Shown in pieces: positions 53,505 through 62,101 of a stretch of 64,000 bases of DNA (the stretch's first letter is position 1; every line of letters begins with the position of its first letter). The notes below the pieces were generated by a model. The model ran no database searches, was not told where the DNA came from, and saw only the letters and a program-made list of their open reading frames with translations. This DNA comes from Pseudomonas baltica (GTDB lineage Bacteria; Pseudomonadota; Gammaproteobacteria; Pseudomonadales; Pseudomonadaceae): assembly GCF_014235765.1 (NCBI RefSeq), contig NZ_JACMYH010000002.1, positions 248,001-312,000 of the forward strand. The letters are read 5' to 3'. A program made the position numbers and the translations under genes.

Positions 53505-54665
53505 ATGCTTGCACGACAAGAATCTATGAAATCCTCCGACGATGATCGCATTGCCTGGGTTCGGGTATCGTCGGTAGTCCTGCCTTTGGCCACTCCCATC
53601 AGCGATGCCAAAGTACTAACAGGACGGCAAAAGCCGATGACCGAAATCGCCATCCTATTCGCAGAAATCGAAACCATTGATGGTCACCGTGGCCTAGGTT
53701 TTAGCTACTCGAAGCGTGCAGGCGGGCCGGGTCAATTCGCGCACGCCAAGGAAATAGCACCGGCGCTGATTGGTGAGAACCCCAGTGACATTTCCAAGCT
53801 TTGGACCAAACTGTGCTGGGCCGGTGCGTCGGTAGGCCGCAGCGGCATGTCCACTCAGGCCATCGGTGCCTTCGACGTGGCACTATGGGATTTGAAAGCC
53901 AAGCGCGCCAGCTTGTCGTTAGCCCGATTGCTCGGCGCACAACGTGATTCGATACGCTGCTACAACACCTCGGGCGGTTTCCTTCACACTCCGCTTGACC
54001 AGTTGATGAAGAACACCGATCTGTCCCGCGAAAAAGGCATTGGTGGTATAAAACTGAAAGTAGGGCAGCCGGATTGTGCCATCGATATGGAGCGTGTCAG
54101 CACCGTGCGCAAGCATCTAGGGGACAGCTTCCCTCTGATGGTTGATGCCAACCAGCAATGGGATCGCCCGACTGCCCAGCGCATGTGCCGCCAATTCGAA
54201 GAGTACAACCTGATCTGGATTGAGGAGCCGCTGGATTGCTATGACGTTGAAGGCCACGCGGCTTTGACTCAACATTTCGATACGCCTATTGCCACGGGCG
54301 AAATGCTTACCAGCGTTGCCGAGCACGCCGAGTTTATCAAGCACCGCGGCGCTGACTTCCTGATGCCCGATGCACCACGAGTAGGTGGCATCACCCCTTA
54401 CCTGAAGGTGGCCTCAATGGCCGAGCAAGCGGGACTTATGTTGGCTCCGCATTTTGCCATGGAGCTACACGTTCACTTGGCGGCCGCGTACCCCACCGAG
54501 CCCTGGGTCGAACATTTCGAATGGCTTGAGCCGCTCTTCAATGAGCGTCTGGAAACCCGTGACGGTCGTATGATGGTTCCTACGCGTCCGGGGTTGGGGC
54601 TGACACTAAGCGAGCAAGTCAAACTGTGGACAGCGCAAGAAGCTGAGGTTGGCATTCGCCCTTGA
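53505..54665 (+). CDS. Talarate/galactarate dehydratase-like enzyme (enolase superfamily)
   Basis: 386 residues with AAGGAG 6-7 nt upstream. Mandelate-racemase-subgroup layout: KxK base motif in GGIKLKVGQPD, metal ligands in VDANQQWD, IEEPLDC and TGEML, PDAPRVGGI, and the second catalytic base His in APHFAMELHVHLAAAYP. This most resembles L-talarate/galactarate dehydratase; other acid-sugar dehydratases remain possible. It would convert the diacid imported by TctABC to a keto-deoxy-aldarate. No downstream pathway enzyme is on the island. Confidence 0.82.
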   Translation: MLARQESMKSSDDDRIAWVRVSSVVLPLATPISDAKVLTGRQKPMTEIAILFAEIETIDGHRGLGFSYSKRAGGPGQFAHAKEIAPALIGENPSDISKLWTKLCWAGASVGRSGMSTQAIGAFDVALWDLKAKRASLSLARLLGAQRDSIRCYNTSGGFLHTPLDQLMKNTDLSREKGIGGIKLKVGQPDCAIDMERVSTVRKHLGDSFPLMVDANQQWDRPTAQRMCRQFEEYNLIWIEEPLDCYDVEGHAALTQHFDTPIATGEMLTSVAEHAEFIKHRGADFLMPDAPRVGGITPYLKVASMAEQAGLMLAPHFAMELHVHLAAAYPTEPWVEHFEWLEPLFNERLETRDGRMMVPTRPGLGLTLSEQVKLWTAQEAEVGIRP

Positions 54666-54737
54666 AGAACATTTGGCCACCTAATGTGTGTTGCACACCG
54701 GGCGGCCAATTTACTCCGCGTGCATTCAGGCTCATAA

Positions 54738-54881
54738 TTAATTGAAGAAACACCTCCGAAAGAGGGGAGGTGATTGATGTGAACGCTCGTGTTTGTGGAT
54801 CATCAAGAGCACGCTCGTTCTTTTTAAGATTAATTGTTCCCGGTCCAGCCGTTTGATCCGGGCTTCCAGCTCTCGAATTTT
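54738..54881 (-). pseudogene. IS3-family OrfA relic
   Basis: Minus-strand frame reads KIRELEARIKRLDREQLILK then RTSVLLMIHKHERS, the leucine-zipper C-terminus of IS3-type OrfA (family pattern ELExRxKRLExExEILKKA), preceded by an in-frame stop. No inverted repeats or orfB remain nearby. The rest of the 54666-55294 gap shows no gene. Confidence 0.65.
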
Positions 54882-55294
54882 TCATTGCTATTGAGTCAGA
54901 ATCTTACGATCGGCGGGACACCACCACATTTCTGCTGGACCTGGTTTACCCAATGACATAAGGCTGGCTCAACTATTCCACGTGAATGGGCTGCTTTGGT
55001 AAGGCTGCAGCTTTAACCAAGCACCAAGCTAGCAGCTTCGTGTTTGAGCTGGCGCCAAGGTACGTCGTTGCTTGGCGAACCGGTGCCCCTTTATGGCGAG
55101 CACTCTCGCCTAAATGGATATCTAGTTTAATTGGGCCACTACACTCTTTCGTGATACTGAGTTTGGGTCATGCATACATGGTGTTCGTAATACGGGAGAT
55201 TCGAAGGTTAATTCTCCGCGCTAAAGTCTGCTCTTGGCCGATTTTATTGACGAAATCCAGTGAATCAAGGCAAAAACAGAGGAAACTCCCGAGC

Positions 55295-56518
55295 CTACGG
55301 CCCGGAGATCTGCTTTTTGCCCGTCTCTATAGAACATCCGTATTCCGCCCATTCCTCCATCATCGCACGGCGCTTCTCAAACAGATCGGTTCTGAAGTAT
55401 GCCGCTTCCACCTTGTCCTGCCGACTGTGCGCCAATGCCTGCTCACAGACCTCACGAGGATAACTTGTCGCCTCCGCTGACCAGTCCCTGAACGTCGAGC
55501 GAAATCCATGCATAGTAAGATCTCCACGCTCCAGATACCGTAGCCCCATCAGCATGGCCACATTCGAGAGATGCTTCCCTTTCTGGGTGCTGGGAAAGAC
55601 GTAGGGGTTGTCTTTGATCCTAATCAAGCAGCACAACACGTCACATGCCGGCTGACTCAAGGGGATCCGGTGCTCCTTGCCAGCCTTCATGCGATGAGCT
55701 GGGATTTTCCAAACCGCATTCTTCAGGTCAATCTCATCCCACGTTGCTGCCAAGCACTCATTTGTTCGGCAAGCCGTCAAAATGGTAAGCAACATTGCTT
55801 TGTAGGTGGGCTCGTCCCTAGCCTTGATGCGGCTGATGAAACCTGGCAGTTCGCGCCATGGCAAAGCAGGATGATGTACTACCGATTTCACTTTTGAACG
55901 TGATGGAAGAAGCTTGTCCAAATGCCCGCGCCAGCGGGCTGGATTTTCACCGTCTCGGAGGCGCCTTGCCTTTGCTGCATCGAGCACCATCTCCATTCTG
56001 TTACGAACTCTTGACGCTGTTTCAGGCTTTGTGTGCCAGATCGGAGTAAGGATTCTCAAGATTTGCTCAGTTGTGACCTCTTCCGTTGGCGTGTCCCCAA
56101 TCACCGGAAAGGCATAGGTGGTCAGCGTGTTCAGCCATTGCTGACTGTGCTTCGCATTCTTCCATCCCGCTTTATGTGCCGCAATATAGTCTTCTGCTAC
56201 CGTTCTGAAGCTGATAGCGCGCGCCTGCCGAGCTTCCTCGGCAAGTCGCGATGCTTTTCGTTCAGCATCCCTGCTCACCAGCGGATCGATCTCTTGGCTA
56301 AGCATTTTTCGATGTTCGGCCGCAGCTTCTCGCGCTTTCTTCAACGTGATCGTAGGAAAACTGCCTAGGCCCATTTCCCGTCGTTTACCCGCCAGTTGGT
56401 ACCTCAGAACCCAGTACTTCTTCCCGGTCGGTTTGACGACCATTCTGAGACCTTCGCCATCTTCGTAGGTCCCTGAGGTCGTTAGGTTTTCAATTTGCTT
56501 CGGGTTGAGTTTACCCAT
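55295..56518 (-). CDS. P4-type tyrosine recombinase (island integrase)
   Basis: 407 residues. N-terminal DUF4102 arm-binding domain (LNPKQIENLTTSGTYEDGEG, GKKYWVLRYQLAGKRREMGLG), a SAM-like core-binding domain, and a catalytic domain with Arg in LTACRTNECLAATW, HGFRSTFRDW (His-x-x-Arg), LAHSRQDKVEAAYFR (His and nucleophile Tyr). It integrates DNA at tRNA 3' ends. Its start lies about 180 bp from the right repeat, so it sits at the end distal to the tRNA. Confidence 0.93.
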   Translation of the reverse strand: MGKLNPKQIENLTTSGTYEDGEGLRMVVKPTGKKYWVLRYQLAGKRREMGLGSFPTITLKKAREAAAEHRKMLSQEIDPLVSRDAERKASRLAEEARQARAISFRTVAEDYIAAHKAGWKNAKHSQQWLNTLTTYAFPVIGDTPTEEVTTEQILRILTPIWHTKPETASRVRNRMEMVLDAAKARRLRDGENPARWRGHLDKLLPSRSKVKSVVHHPALPWRELPGFISRIKARDEPTYKAMLLTILTACRTNECLAATWDEIDLKNAVWKIPAHRMKAGKEHRIPLSQPACDVLCCLIRIKDNPYVFPSTQKGKHLSNVAMLMGLRYLERGDLTMHGFRSTFRDWSAEATSYPREVCEQALAHSRQDKVEAAYFRTDLFEKRRAMMEEWAEYGCSIETGKKQISGP

Positions 56519-56697
56519 GACGTTGTACTCACACTCCTACAAGCCCGGGAGAATCGTTCCCCCATTTGTTCCCACATTTTTAGATGGATACAGTGATATC
56601 TTACCGGACGTCTTTGGACGGTATGATAGGCTGAGAGGCCCGATTTACCTAGCTTCCTCGGACGTTGTGGGACAAAACAGGATGAGCCGATGGCGGA

Positions 56698-56714
56698 CTT
56701 CTTCACCGCCATAT
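56698..56714. other. Island attachment site, right end
   Basis: CTTCTTCACCGCCATAT, identical to the tRNA-Ser 3' end at 34970-34986. Only this short part of the tRNA is duplicated. Confidence 0.88.
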
Positions 56715-56724
56715 TCGATACGTC

Positions 56725-56761
56725 AAAAACCCCCGGAGCGTCCAGCGCTTCGGGGGTTTTT
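56725..56761 (+). terminator. Strong terminator, probably the ancestral tRNA-Ser terminator
   Basis: AAAAACCCCCGGAGCG / CGCTTCGGGGGTTTTT: about 16 bp (one G-T pair), 5-nt loop, T5. It follows the right attachment site at the distance expected for the original tRNA-Ser terminator displaced by the island. Confidence 0.88.
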
Positions 56762-56979
56762 GGTTTCTGGACAAGTAGTCATCCGTTGGGCTGTACACTG
56801 CTTTCAATCAAATTCAGGATTCGTTGGTTGGCAACGGTACGTCGTTGTCCGCTCATCCAACACCTCTAGGTAGCGATCATTTTCGCTGAAAAGGTGGCCG
56901 GTCTGGTAGACCACTACATAGAGTCCGATACCGTCATCGCGAGCTCATAGCGGCGCGCCGTCTGTAGGATGGTTTCCAC

Positions 56980-57207
56980 CTAGTCCGTGGTCGCCGTAGC
57001 GCGGTCGCGGATTTCTGGTGGGATGAGGCCGGCATCCATCTGCTGCTCGATTCGCGCGCAGACTGCTATGCCTTCAGCCCCGGTGTCGGATGATATGGAA
57101 AATGGGCGGTCGAGCATCTTTTTGCGCTCGATGGTGAATTTCCATCGGTCATCGCGTATGCGCTTGTTAACAATGCTGAATGCATTGGGTGATTGATATC
57201 TTTTTAT
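56980..57207 (-). pseudogene. Integrase-like N-terminal relic without a start codon
   Basis: A 75-codon frame reads IKRYQSPNAFSIVNKR, RDDRWKFTIERKKMLDRPFS, TGAEGIAVCARIEQQMDAG and LIPPEIRD. The order (short strand, then a helix like EAExxAxxIExxMDAGxxPPE) resembles the arm-binding N-terminus of tyrosine integrases. The expected initiator is ATA, and further in-frame stops follow at 56980. The remaining 56519-57228 sequence holds the right attachment site and terminator. Confidence 0.4.
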
Positions 57208-57228
57208 ACCCTAGCAGCCCTCAGCGAC

Positions 57229-57510
57229 CTAAAACAGCCTTTTGGTGAAGTGATCGGCCGGGATGCTCGTGGCGCGGCTGGCGAGGAGTATTGCAGTGTG
57301 CTGAGCGTCACTCAGCGGGCCGTCGTCCATGTCGTACTTGTGCAAATACCGGTCGGCCATCTGTCGCAGGGCCAGGTGAATAACTCCTGTCCTGCTAAGG
57401 CCGGTAAGCTTGGAGAGCAGATCCAGCGTGTAGCCACTCACGCCTGCTCGTGTGTCCTGCTTGAGTAGCGGCACCGCGATACTGTCCACGCTTTTTGGCT
57501 GTTCGGTCAT
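57229..57510 (-). CDS. Small protein of unknown function
   Basis: 93 residues from the ATG at 57510, with GGAG about 8 nt upstream. The N-terminal part AVPLLKQDTRAGVSGYTLDL then LLSKLTGLSRTGVIHLALRQ has a helix-turn-helix or ribbon-helix-helix flavour, as in small antitoxin-type regulators. Not recognised as a family. It lies 70 bp downstream of the DUF2971 gene on the same strand. Confidence 0.5.
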   Translation of the reverse strand: MTEQPKSVDSIAVPLLKQDTRAGVSGYTLDLLSKLTGLSRTGVIHLALRQMADRYLHKYDMDDGPLSDAQHTAILLASRATSIPADHFTKRLF

Positions 57511-57580
57511 GGGATTACTCCGCCCGGGCGATGGGCTTGAATCAAGGGGCATGCTGCACGTTATTAACGCATAAAAAGAA

Positions 57581-58567
57581 TCAGATTCTTTGATTCTCAG
57601 AAGCTGGCTGCACTGGCGAATACACCAAAGGTGGTACTTCATATTCGGTGTATTCGATCTTGAACTCGTCTTTACTAATGCGAGCTTCATAAAAAGTTGC
57701 ATTAGGGTTGTGTTGTATAGTTGCGGCTATTATTAATACCCTTCGATACTTAGGCATCTTTTCGCCGAACGTAACACACTTAATTGAATCTGGCATTATC
57801 CGGACCTTACCTTGACTGCCGGTCCTGATTCTAACTTCACGCTCATTTGCCCATAATGTAGCTTTGGTATTGAACATAGTCAGGCTTTGTATATGATTCC
57901 ATCTCTCCTTCCAGTAGCCTTTTCGTCTGCGAACTTCATAGATTGCATCGATTGGCTCCGGATTGTCCTGATATGTAACAAGTGCAGTACTGATATTTTG
58001 CATTTGCTTTAGTTTTAGTGGGTCGTAGGTTATCCTGATACCTCGCAAGCCATCCCCATAATGACTCCAAAGGCTTATGTCCTCTTGGTTCCTACGAACC
58101 TGATTAAGCCTTTGTTGGTCAGTATTAATAGTAATGTCATTAGCCACTTCATCGATCTTAGGAGCACTTAGAGCGCAGAAATAACCGTAGTTCTTTGTGT
58201 TATCTACAACTGAGCGCTCAAAACTTTTTTTGTGTTCTTCTCTTTTTCTGTCTATATAATCAGTGGGGTTTTTCTGATATTCCTTGAGTTCTGCTTGTAT
58301 CGCTGTATGCTCACAATCTATATTTGTATCATCAGTACAAAAAGCAAACTCCGAATACAATATTTGATCTAGGGTTAGCCCTGGATCATACTTATAACTT
58401 AAACCCCCTTCGAACGGATCATTCAGGCTACGAAGCGATGCAAACCACAAATAGCTTTCTGCAATCATTTCCAGAGTGCTATCACTGTAAGGCTTGAATT
58501 TGTGTATTAGATCCAAATTATCTAGCACAGAGTTATCTGCGTCATGAAATCCTATATTTGTATCCAT
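57581..58567 (-). CDS. DUF2971 domain protein
   Basis: 328 residues. Family features: IHKFKPYSDSTLEMIAE and WFASLRSLNDPFEG at the start, then CALSAPKIDE and DISLWSHYGDGLRGIRITYD, matching the DUF2971 pattern Y-x-W-x-SLxxxNDPFE ... LWxHYxxxxxGxxI. Function unknown; such genes are scattered in accessory regions, sometimes near defence loci. Codon use is strongly AT-rich compared with all neighbours, a clear sign of transfer. Confidence 0.85.
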   Translation of the reverse strand: MDTNIGFHDADNSVLDNLDLIHKFKPYSDSTLEMIAESYLWFASLRSLNDPFEGGLSYKYDPGLTLDQILYSEFAFCTDDTNIDCEHTAIQAELKEYQKNPTDYIDRKREEHKKSFERSVVDNTKNYGYFCALSAPKIDEVANDITINTDQQRLNQVRRNQEDISLWSHYGDGLRGIRITYDPLKLKQMQNISTALVTYQDNPEPIDAIYEVRRRKGYWKERWNHIQSLTMFNTKATLWANEREVRIRTGSQGKVRIMPDSIKCVTFGEKMPKYRRVLIIAATIQHNPNATFYEARISKDEFKIEYTEYEVPPLVYSPVQPASENQRI

Positions 58568-58617
58568 CTAAACCTCTATGGTTTTAATCAATTGGCTCAA
58601 TGTCATTTTGTAGCGGA

Positions 58618-58866
<249 letters not shown>

Positions 58867-58907
58867 TCACCCTATGGGCCGGCCCAGCAGGCGCACCATC
58901 CCCGCAC

Positions 58908-59636
58908 TCAATGCTGCAAGATCTTCGACAGAAAGCTGCGAGCACGATCGGAGCGGGGCGCGCTGAAGAACTCTTCGGATTTGACGTCCTCGATGATTTC
59001 GCCGCCGTCCATGAACACGATGCGGTCGGCGACCTTCCGGGCGAACCCCATCTCGTGGGTGACGCACATCATGGTCATGCCTTCGCCTGCCAGTTGCACC
59101 ATCACATCCAGCACCTCGTTGACCATTTCCGGGTCGAGCGCCGAGGTGGGTTCATCGAACAACATGGCGATGGGGTCCATGGCCAGGGCGCGGGCAATGG
59201 CGACTCGTTGCTGTTGGCCACCGGACAGCTGAATGGGGTACTTGTGCGCATGGGCCTTGAGGCCCACGCGCTCCAGAAGTGCCGTGCTCTTGCTGGTGGC
59301 GGTGGTGACATCGCGCTTGAGCACCTTGATCTGCGCCAGGTTGAGGTTCTCCACGATAGTCAGGTGCGGGAATAGCTCGAAATGCTGGAAGACCATGCCC
59401 ACTCGGGCACGCAGTTTCGGCAGGTCGACACCGCGGCCGGTGACCGGTTGGCCGTCAATCGAGATCTGTCCTTCCTGCACCGGCTCCAAACCGTTCACGC
59501 ACTTGATCAGGGTGCTCTTGCCCGAGCCGGACGGCCCGCACACCACCATCACCTCGCCGCGCGACAGCTGGGTCGTGCAGTCTTTCAGGACCTGGAAATC
59601 GCCGTACCACTTGCTCAGGTTTTTCATCTGGATCAT
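58908..59636 (-). CDS. Amino acid ABC importer ATPase, paralogue of AatP
   Basis: 242 residues. Walker [10 protein letters not shown], signature LSGGQQQR, Walker [16 protein letters not shown], His switch [16 protein letters not shown]. Extensively similar to the protein encoded at 4197-4931 and to GltL. It energises the permeases encoded immediately upstream; its ATG overlaps the preceding stop. An IS remnant abuts its 3' end. Confidence 0.9.
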   Translation of the reverse strand: MIQMKNLSKWYGDFQVLKDCTTQLSRGEVMVVCGPSGSGKSTLIKCVNGLEPVQEGQISIDGQPVTGRGVDLPKLRARVGMVFQHFELFPHLTIVENLNLAQIKVLKRDVTTATSKSTALLERVGLKAHAHKYPIQLSGGQQQRVAIARALAMDPIAMLFDEPTSALDPEMVNEVLDVMVQLAGEGMTMMCVTHEMGFARKVADRIVFMDGGEIIEDVKSEEFFSAPRSDRARSFLSKILQH

Positions 59637-60319
59637 GCGGTTCTCTCCGTGCTTCTTTTCAGGCGTTTACTGAGCCGCGACAGCAGGTAGCAGATCACCA
59701 GGTACACCAGGGCCACGAACAGGTACAACTCCACCAGGCGTCCGTCGCGCTGGGCGAATTTGCTGGCTGCGCCGGTGAAGTCCGCGATCGACAGCACGTA
59801 CACCAGCGAGGTGTCCTGAAACAGGATGATGGTCTGGGTCAGCAGCAACGGCAGCATGCGCCGCAGTGCTTGCGGCAGGATCACGTAAAGCATCGCTTGC
59901 GACGGGCGCAGGCCCAGGGCCTGGGCTGCTTGCTTCTGGCCGCCGGAGATACTCTGGATGCCGCCGCGGATGATTTCGCTGTAGTAGGCCGCCTCGAACA
60001 TGCAGAACGTCACGAAGGCAGTCACCACCGGGCCTATCTGCACGGGGCGTTCGGTGTGGAACGTCATCTGCAGCAGCAGCGGCATCAAAAAGTAGAACCA
60101 GAAGATCACCAGCACCAGCGGAATGCTGCGCATGACCGTGACGTAGCCCAGGGCGAAGCCGCGCATCACGCGGTTGCCCGACAAGCGCATCAGTGCCAGC
60201 AGGGTGCCGACAACGATGCCCACCGACATCGCCACCAGCGTCAGCAACAAGGTGAACTTCAGGCCGTTCCACAGTGCGGGCATGGCTCGCACGATGACAC
60301 TGGGGTCTAGATCGAACAT
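59633..60319 (-). CDS. Amino acid ABC permease, paralogue of AatM
   Basis: 228 residues with about five helices (for example LKFTLLLTLVAMSVGIVVGT) and the EAA-like loop KQAAQALGLRPSQAMLYVILPQA. GltK/AatM-type subunit for acidic amino acids by family resemblance. It lies 3 nt downstream of the next permease gene on the same strand. Confidence 0.88.
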   Translation of the reverse strand: MFDLDPSVIVRAMPALWNGLKFTLLLTLVAMSVGIVVGTLLALMRLSGNRVMRGFALGYVTVMRSIPLVLVIFWFYFLMPLLLQMTFHTERPVQIGPVVTAFVTFCMFEAAYYSEIIRGGIQSISGGQKQAAQALGLRPSQAMLYVILPQALRRMLPLLLTQTIILFQDTSLVYVLSIADFTGAASKFAQRDGRLVELYLFVALVYLVICYLLSRLSKRLKRSTERTA

Positions 60320-60322
60320 GAC

Positions 60323-61051
60323 TTACCTCGTCGCGCCGCGAACGGCCAGGGAGCTTTCGATACGACCCATGACGAACGTCATCAGCAGTGAAATGGCCAC
60401 GTAGATCACCGTTGCCGCGGTAAAGGCTTCAAAGGTATTGAACGAGTATTCGCTGACGTTACGCGCCTGCGCGGTCAGCTCCATCAAGCCGATGGTCAGC
60501 GCTACCGAAGAGTTTTTCAGGGTGTTGAGTGCTTCGGACGTCAGCGGTGGGAACACCACGCGGATCGCCTGCGGCAGCAGTACGTTCAGGTACATCTGGG
60601 TGGGCCGCAAGCCGAGGGCGAGCGCCGCGCCGCGCTGGCCGTAGGCGACCGACTCGATGCCCGCCTTGAACAGCTCGGAAAGCTTGGCCGAGGTGAACAG
60701 GGTCAGGGCCACGACGGCACTGAAGAAAGACGGGTAGGGCAGGTCTTGCTTGAGGTAGTCGCCCCAGGAGAGGGGTAGCAGTTCGGGGACCACGAAGAAG
60801 CAGATGAACATCTGCACCAGCAGTGGGATATTGCGAAACACCTCGGTATACAGGTTGCCCAGCCATACCAACGGGCGCACGGTACTGGTACGCAACGTAC
60901 CCACCAAGCCGCCAATCAGAAATGCCAGGGTGAACGCGAGGAGGGTGGTCGCCAGGGTCCAGCTCGTGCCGGTGACCAACCAATGCAAATACGAGGCGGA
61001 TTCTCCGGGAGCAAAATCCCAGAACACGCTCCAGTTCCAGTTGTAATCCAT
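60323..61051 (-). CDS. Amino acid ABC permease, paralogue of AatQ
   Basis: 242 residues from the ATG at 61051, giving MDYNWNWSVFWDF, the conserved GltJ/AatQ start; the longer frame is rejected. Helices such as LATTLLAFTLAFLIGGLVGT and the loop GQRGAALALGLRPTQMYLNVLLPQA. Forms the heterodimeric channel with the 59633-60319 product. Confidence 0.88.
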   Translation of the reverse strand: MDYNWNWSVFWDFAPGESASYLHWLVTGTSWTLATTLLAFTLAFLIGGLVGTLRTSTVRPLVWLGNLYTEVFRNIPLLVQMFICFFVVPELLPLSWGDYLKQDLPYPSFFSAVVALTLFTSAKLSELFKAGIESVAYGQRGAALALGLRPTQMYLNVLLPQAIRVVFPPLTSEALNTLKNSSVALTIGLMELTAQARNVSEYSFNTFEAFTAATVIYVAISLLMTFVMGRIESSLAVRGATR

Positions 61052-61087
61052 GCCAACACCAACGTTCAGGGAGAAGCACTGCATGCA

Positions 61088-61135
61088 GCCAGGCGCGCAG
61101 CGGCGCGGCGTATGTGAGCCGCGTCACTGCCTGGC
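61088..61135. other. Imperfect hairpin between binding-protein and permease genes
   Basis: GCCAGGC ... GCCTGGC outer stem with an inner GCGGC/GCCGC stem. It occupies the same place as the 17-bp hairpin of the aat operon, suggesting the same role in differential expression. Confidence 0.5.
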
Positions 61136-61149
61136 GTGAAGGGGGCGGG

Positions 61150-62049
61150 TCAGACGCCGGTGTCGTTCGGGTTGGCGATGGCTTGCTTCAATGCATCGCT
61201 CATTGGCAGGTTGATCGTGGCGTTTTTCGGCGGGATCGGCTGCTGGAACCAGGTCGGGTACAGCGTATCGATCACACCGGTGCTGTACAGGTTGCGCAGC
61301 ACATCGTCGGCGAAGGTCTTGAATTGAGGGTCGTTCTTGCGGATGCCGATGGCGTAGGGTTCGGCCGACATCGGCTCAGGCAGCAAGGCGTAGGCGTCCG
61401 GGCTGCGGCTTTGCGCGATGGTTGCCATCAGTTGCACGTCGTCGTTGATATAGGCCACGGCGCGGCCGGTTTCCAGCATCAGGAAGGCTTCGCCGCCGTC
61501 CTTGGCGTTGAGGATTTTCAAGCCCAGCTGTTTTTCGCGGTCCAGGTTCTTCGTGATCCACTCGCCGCTGCCACCGGTGATCACGACCACCGACTTACCT
61601 TTCAGATCGGCCACGCTGTTGATGCCAGCGGTTTTCTTCACGGCGTATTTGGCGCTGGCGATGTAGCTGGTCAGCAGGAAACCGATCTGCTTCTGACGCT
61701 CGACGGTGTTGGTGGTAACGCCGCACTCCATGTCGATGGTGCCATTGATCAGCAGCGGGGTACGGGTGGCGGCAACGACCGATACGTACTCGGTCTTGAG
61801 GTTGGGCTCACCGACCTTGACCTTGATCTGGTCGACGATTTTCTTGCACAGCTCGATGCTGTAGCCGATAGGCTGCTGGGCGTCGTTGAGATAGGAGAAA
61901 GGCAGCGACGCATCGCGGTAGCCCAGCGTGACAGTGCCCACTTCCTTGATTTTTTTCAGTGTACCGGTCAGTTCTTCAGCCTGCGCAGCGCTGGCACCCA
62001 GGCAAACCGCGACAACCAGGGCAAGCAGCTGTTTCTTTTGATCGAGCAT
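61150..62049 (-). CDS. Periplasmic acidic-amino-acid-type binding protein, paralogue of AatJ
   Basis: 299 residues from the ATG at 62049 (GGAGA upstream), giving the signal peptide LLALVVAVCLGASAAQA. The mature start EELTGTLKKIKEVGTVTLGYR, then DASLPFSYLND and TRTPLLINGTIDMECGVT, parallels AatJ closely. Ligand is probably glutamate/aspartate or a close analogue; sequence differences around the pocket (for example VVVITGGSGEWI) could shift specificity. It follows the aminotransferase gene by 52 bp. Confidence 0.9.
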   Translation of the reverse strand: MLDQKKQLLALVVAVCLGASAAQAEELTGTLKKIKEVGTVTLGYRDASLPFSYLNDAQQPIGYSIELCKKIVDQIKVKVGEPNLKTEYVSVVAATRTPLLINGTIDMECGVTTNTVERQKQIGFLLTSYIASAKYAVKKTAGINSVADLKGKSVVVITGGSGEWITKNLDREKQLGLKILNAKDGGEAFLMLETGRAVAYINDDVQLMATIAQSRSPDAYALLPEPMSAEPYAIGIRKNDPQFKTFADDVLRNLYSTGVIDTLYPTWFQQPIPPKNATINLPMSDALKQAIANPNDTGV

Positions 62050-62101
62050 GTAGATCTCCGATGTTGTTATGGCAGCTTTGGCACAACGAAAAGCGATAGC
62101 G

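Larger units (their letters stand above)
34970..56714. mobile_element. Genomic island of about 21.7 kb in tRNA-Ser(GGA)
   Basis: Bounded by the perfect 17-bp repeat whose left copy is the tRNA 3' end. It contains a P4-type integrase at the right end, an IS3-family element next to the left end, and transport and catabolic genes. Base composition is visibly less GC-rich than the flanks. There are no conjugation or phage structural genes, so it is an integrative island that would need other functions for transfer. Confidence 0.85.

Noticed and set aside
54781-54825. Imperfect stem (GAACG...CGTTC) followed by T5, a possible terminator for the dehydratase gene
   Set aside because: It falls inside the IS3 orfA relic, has a two-base internal mismatch and a long loop, so it may be coincidence.
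54764-54858. Perfect GGAGGTGAT Shine-Dalgarno-like string followed by a short GTG frame
   Set aside because: The same bases are explained by the antisense orfA relic; the encoded peptide is not recognisable.
54986-55480. 164-codon plus-strand frame
   Set aside because: Its second half is antisense to the integrase C-terminus and no motif or ribosome site is seen.
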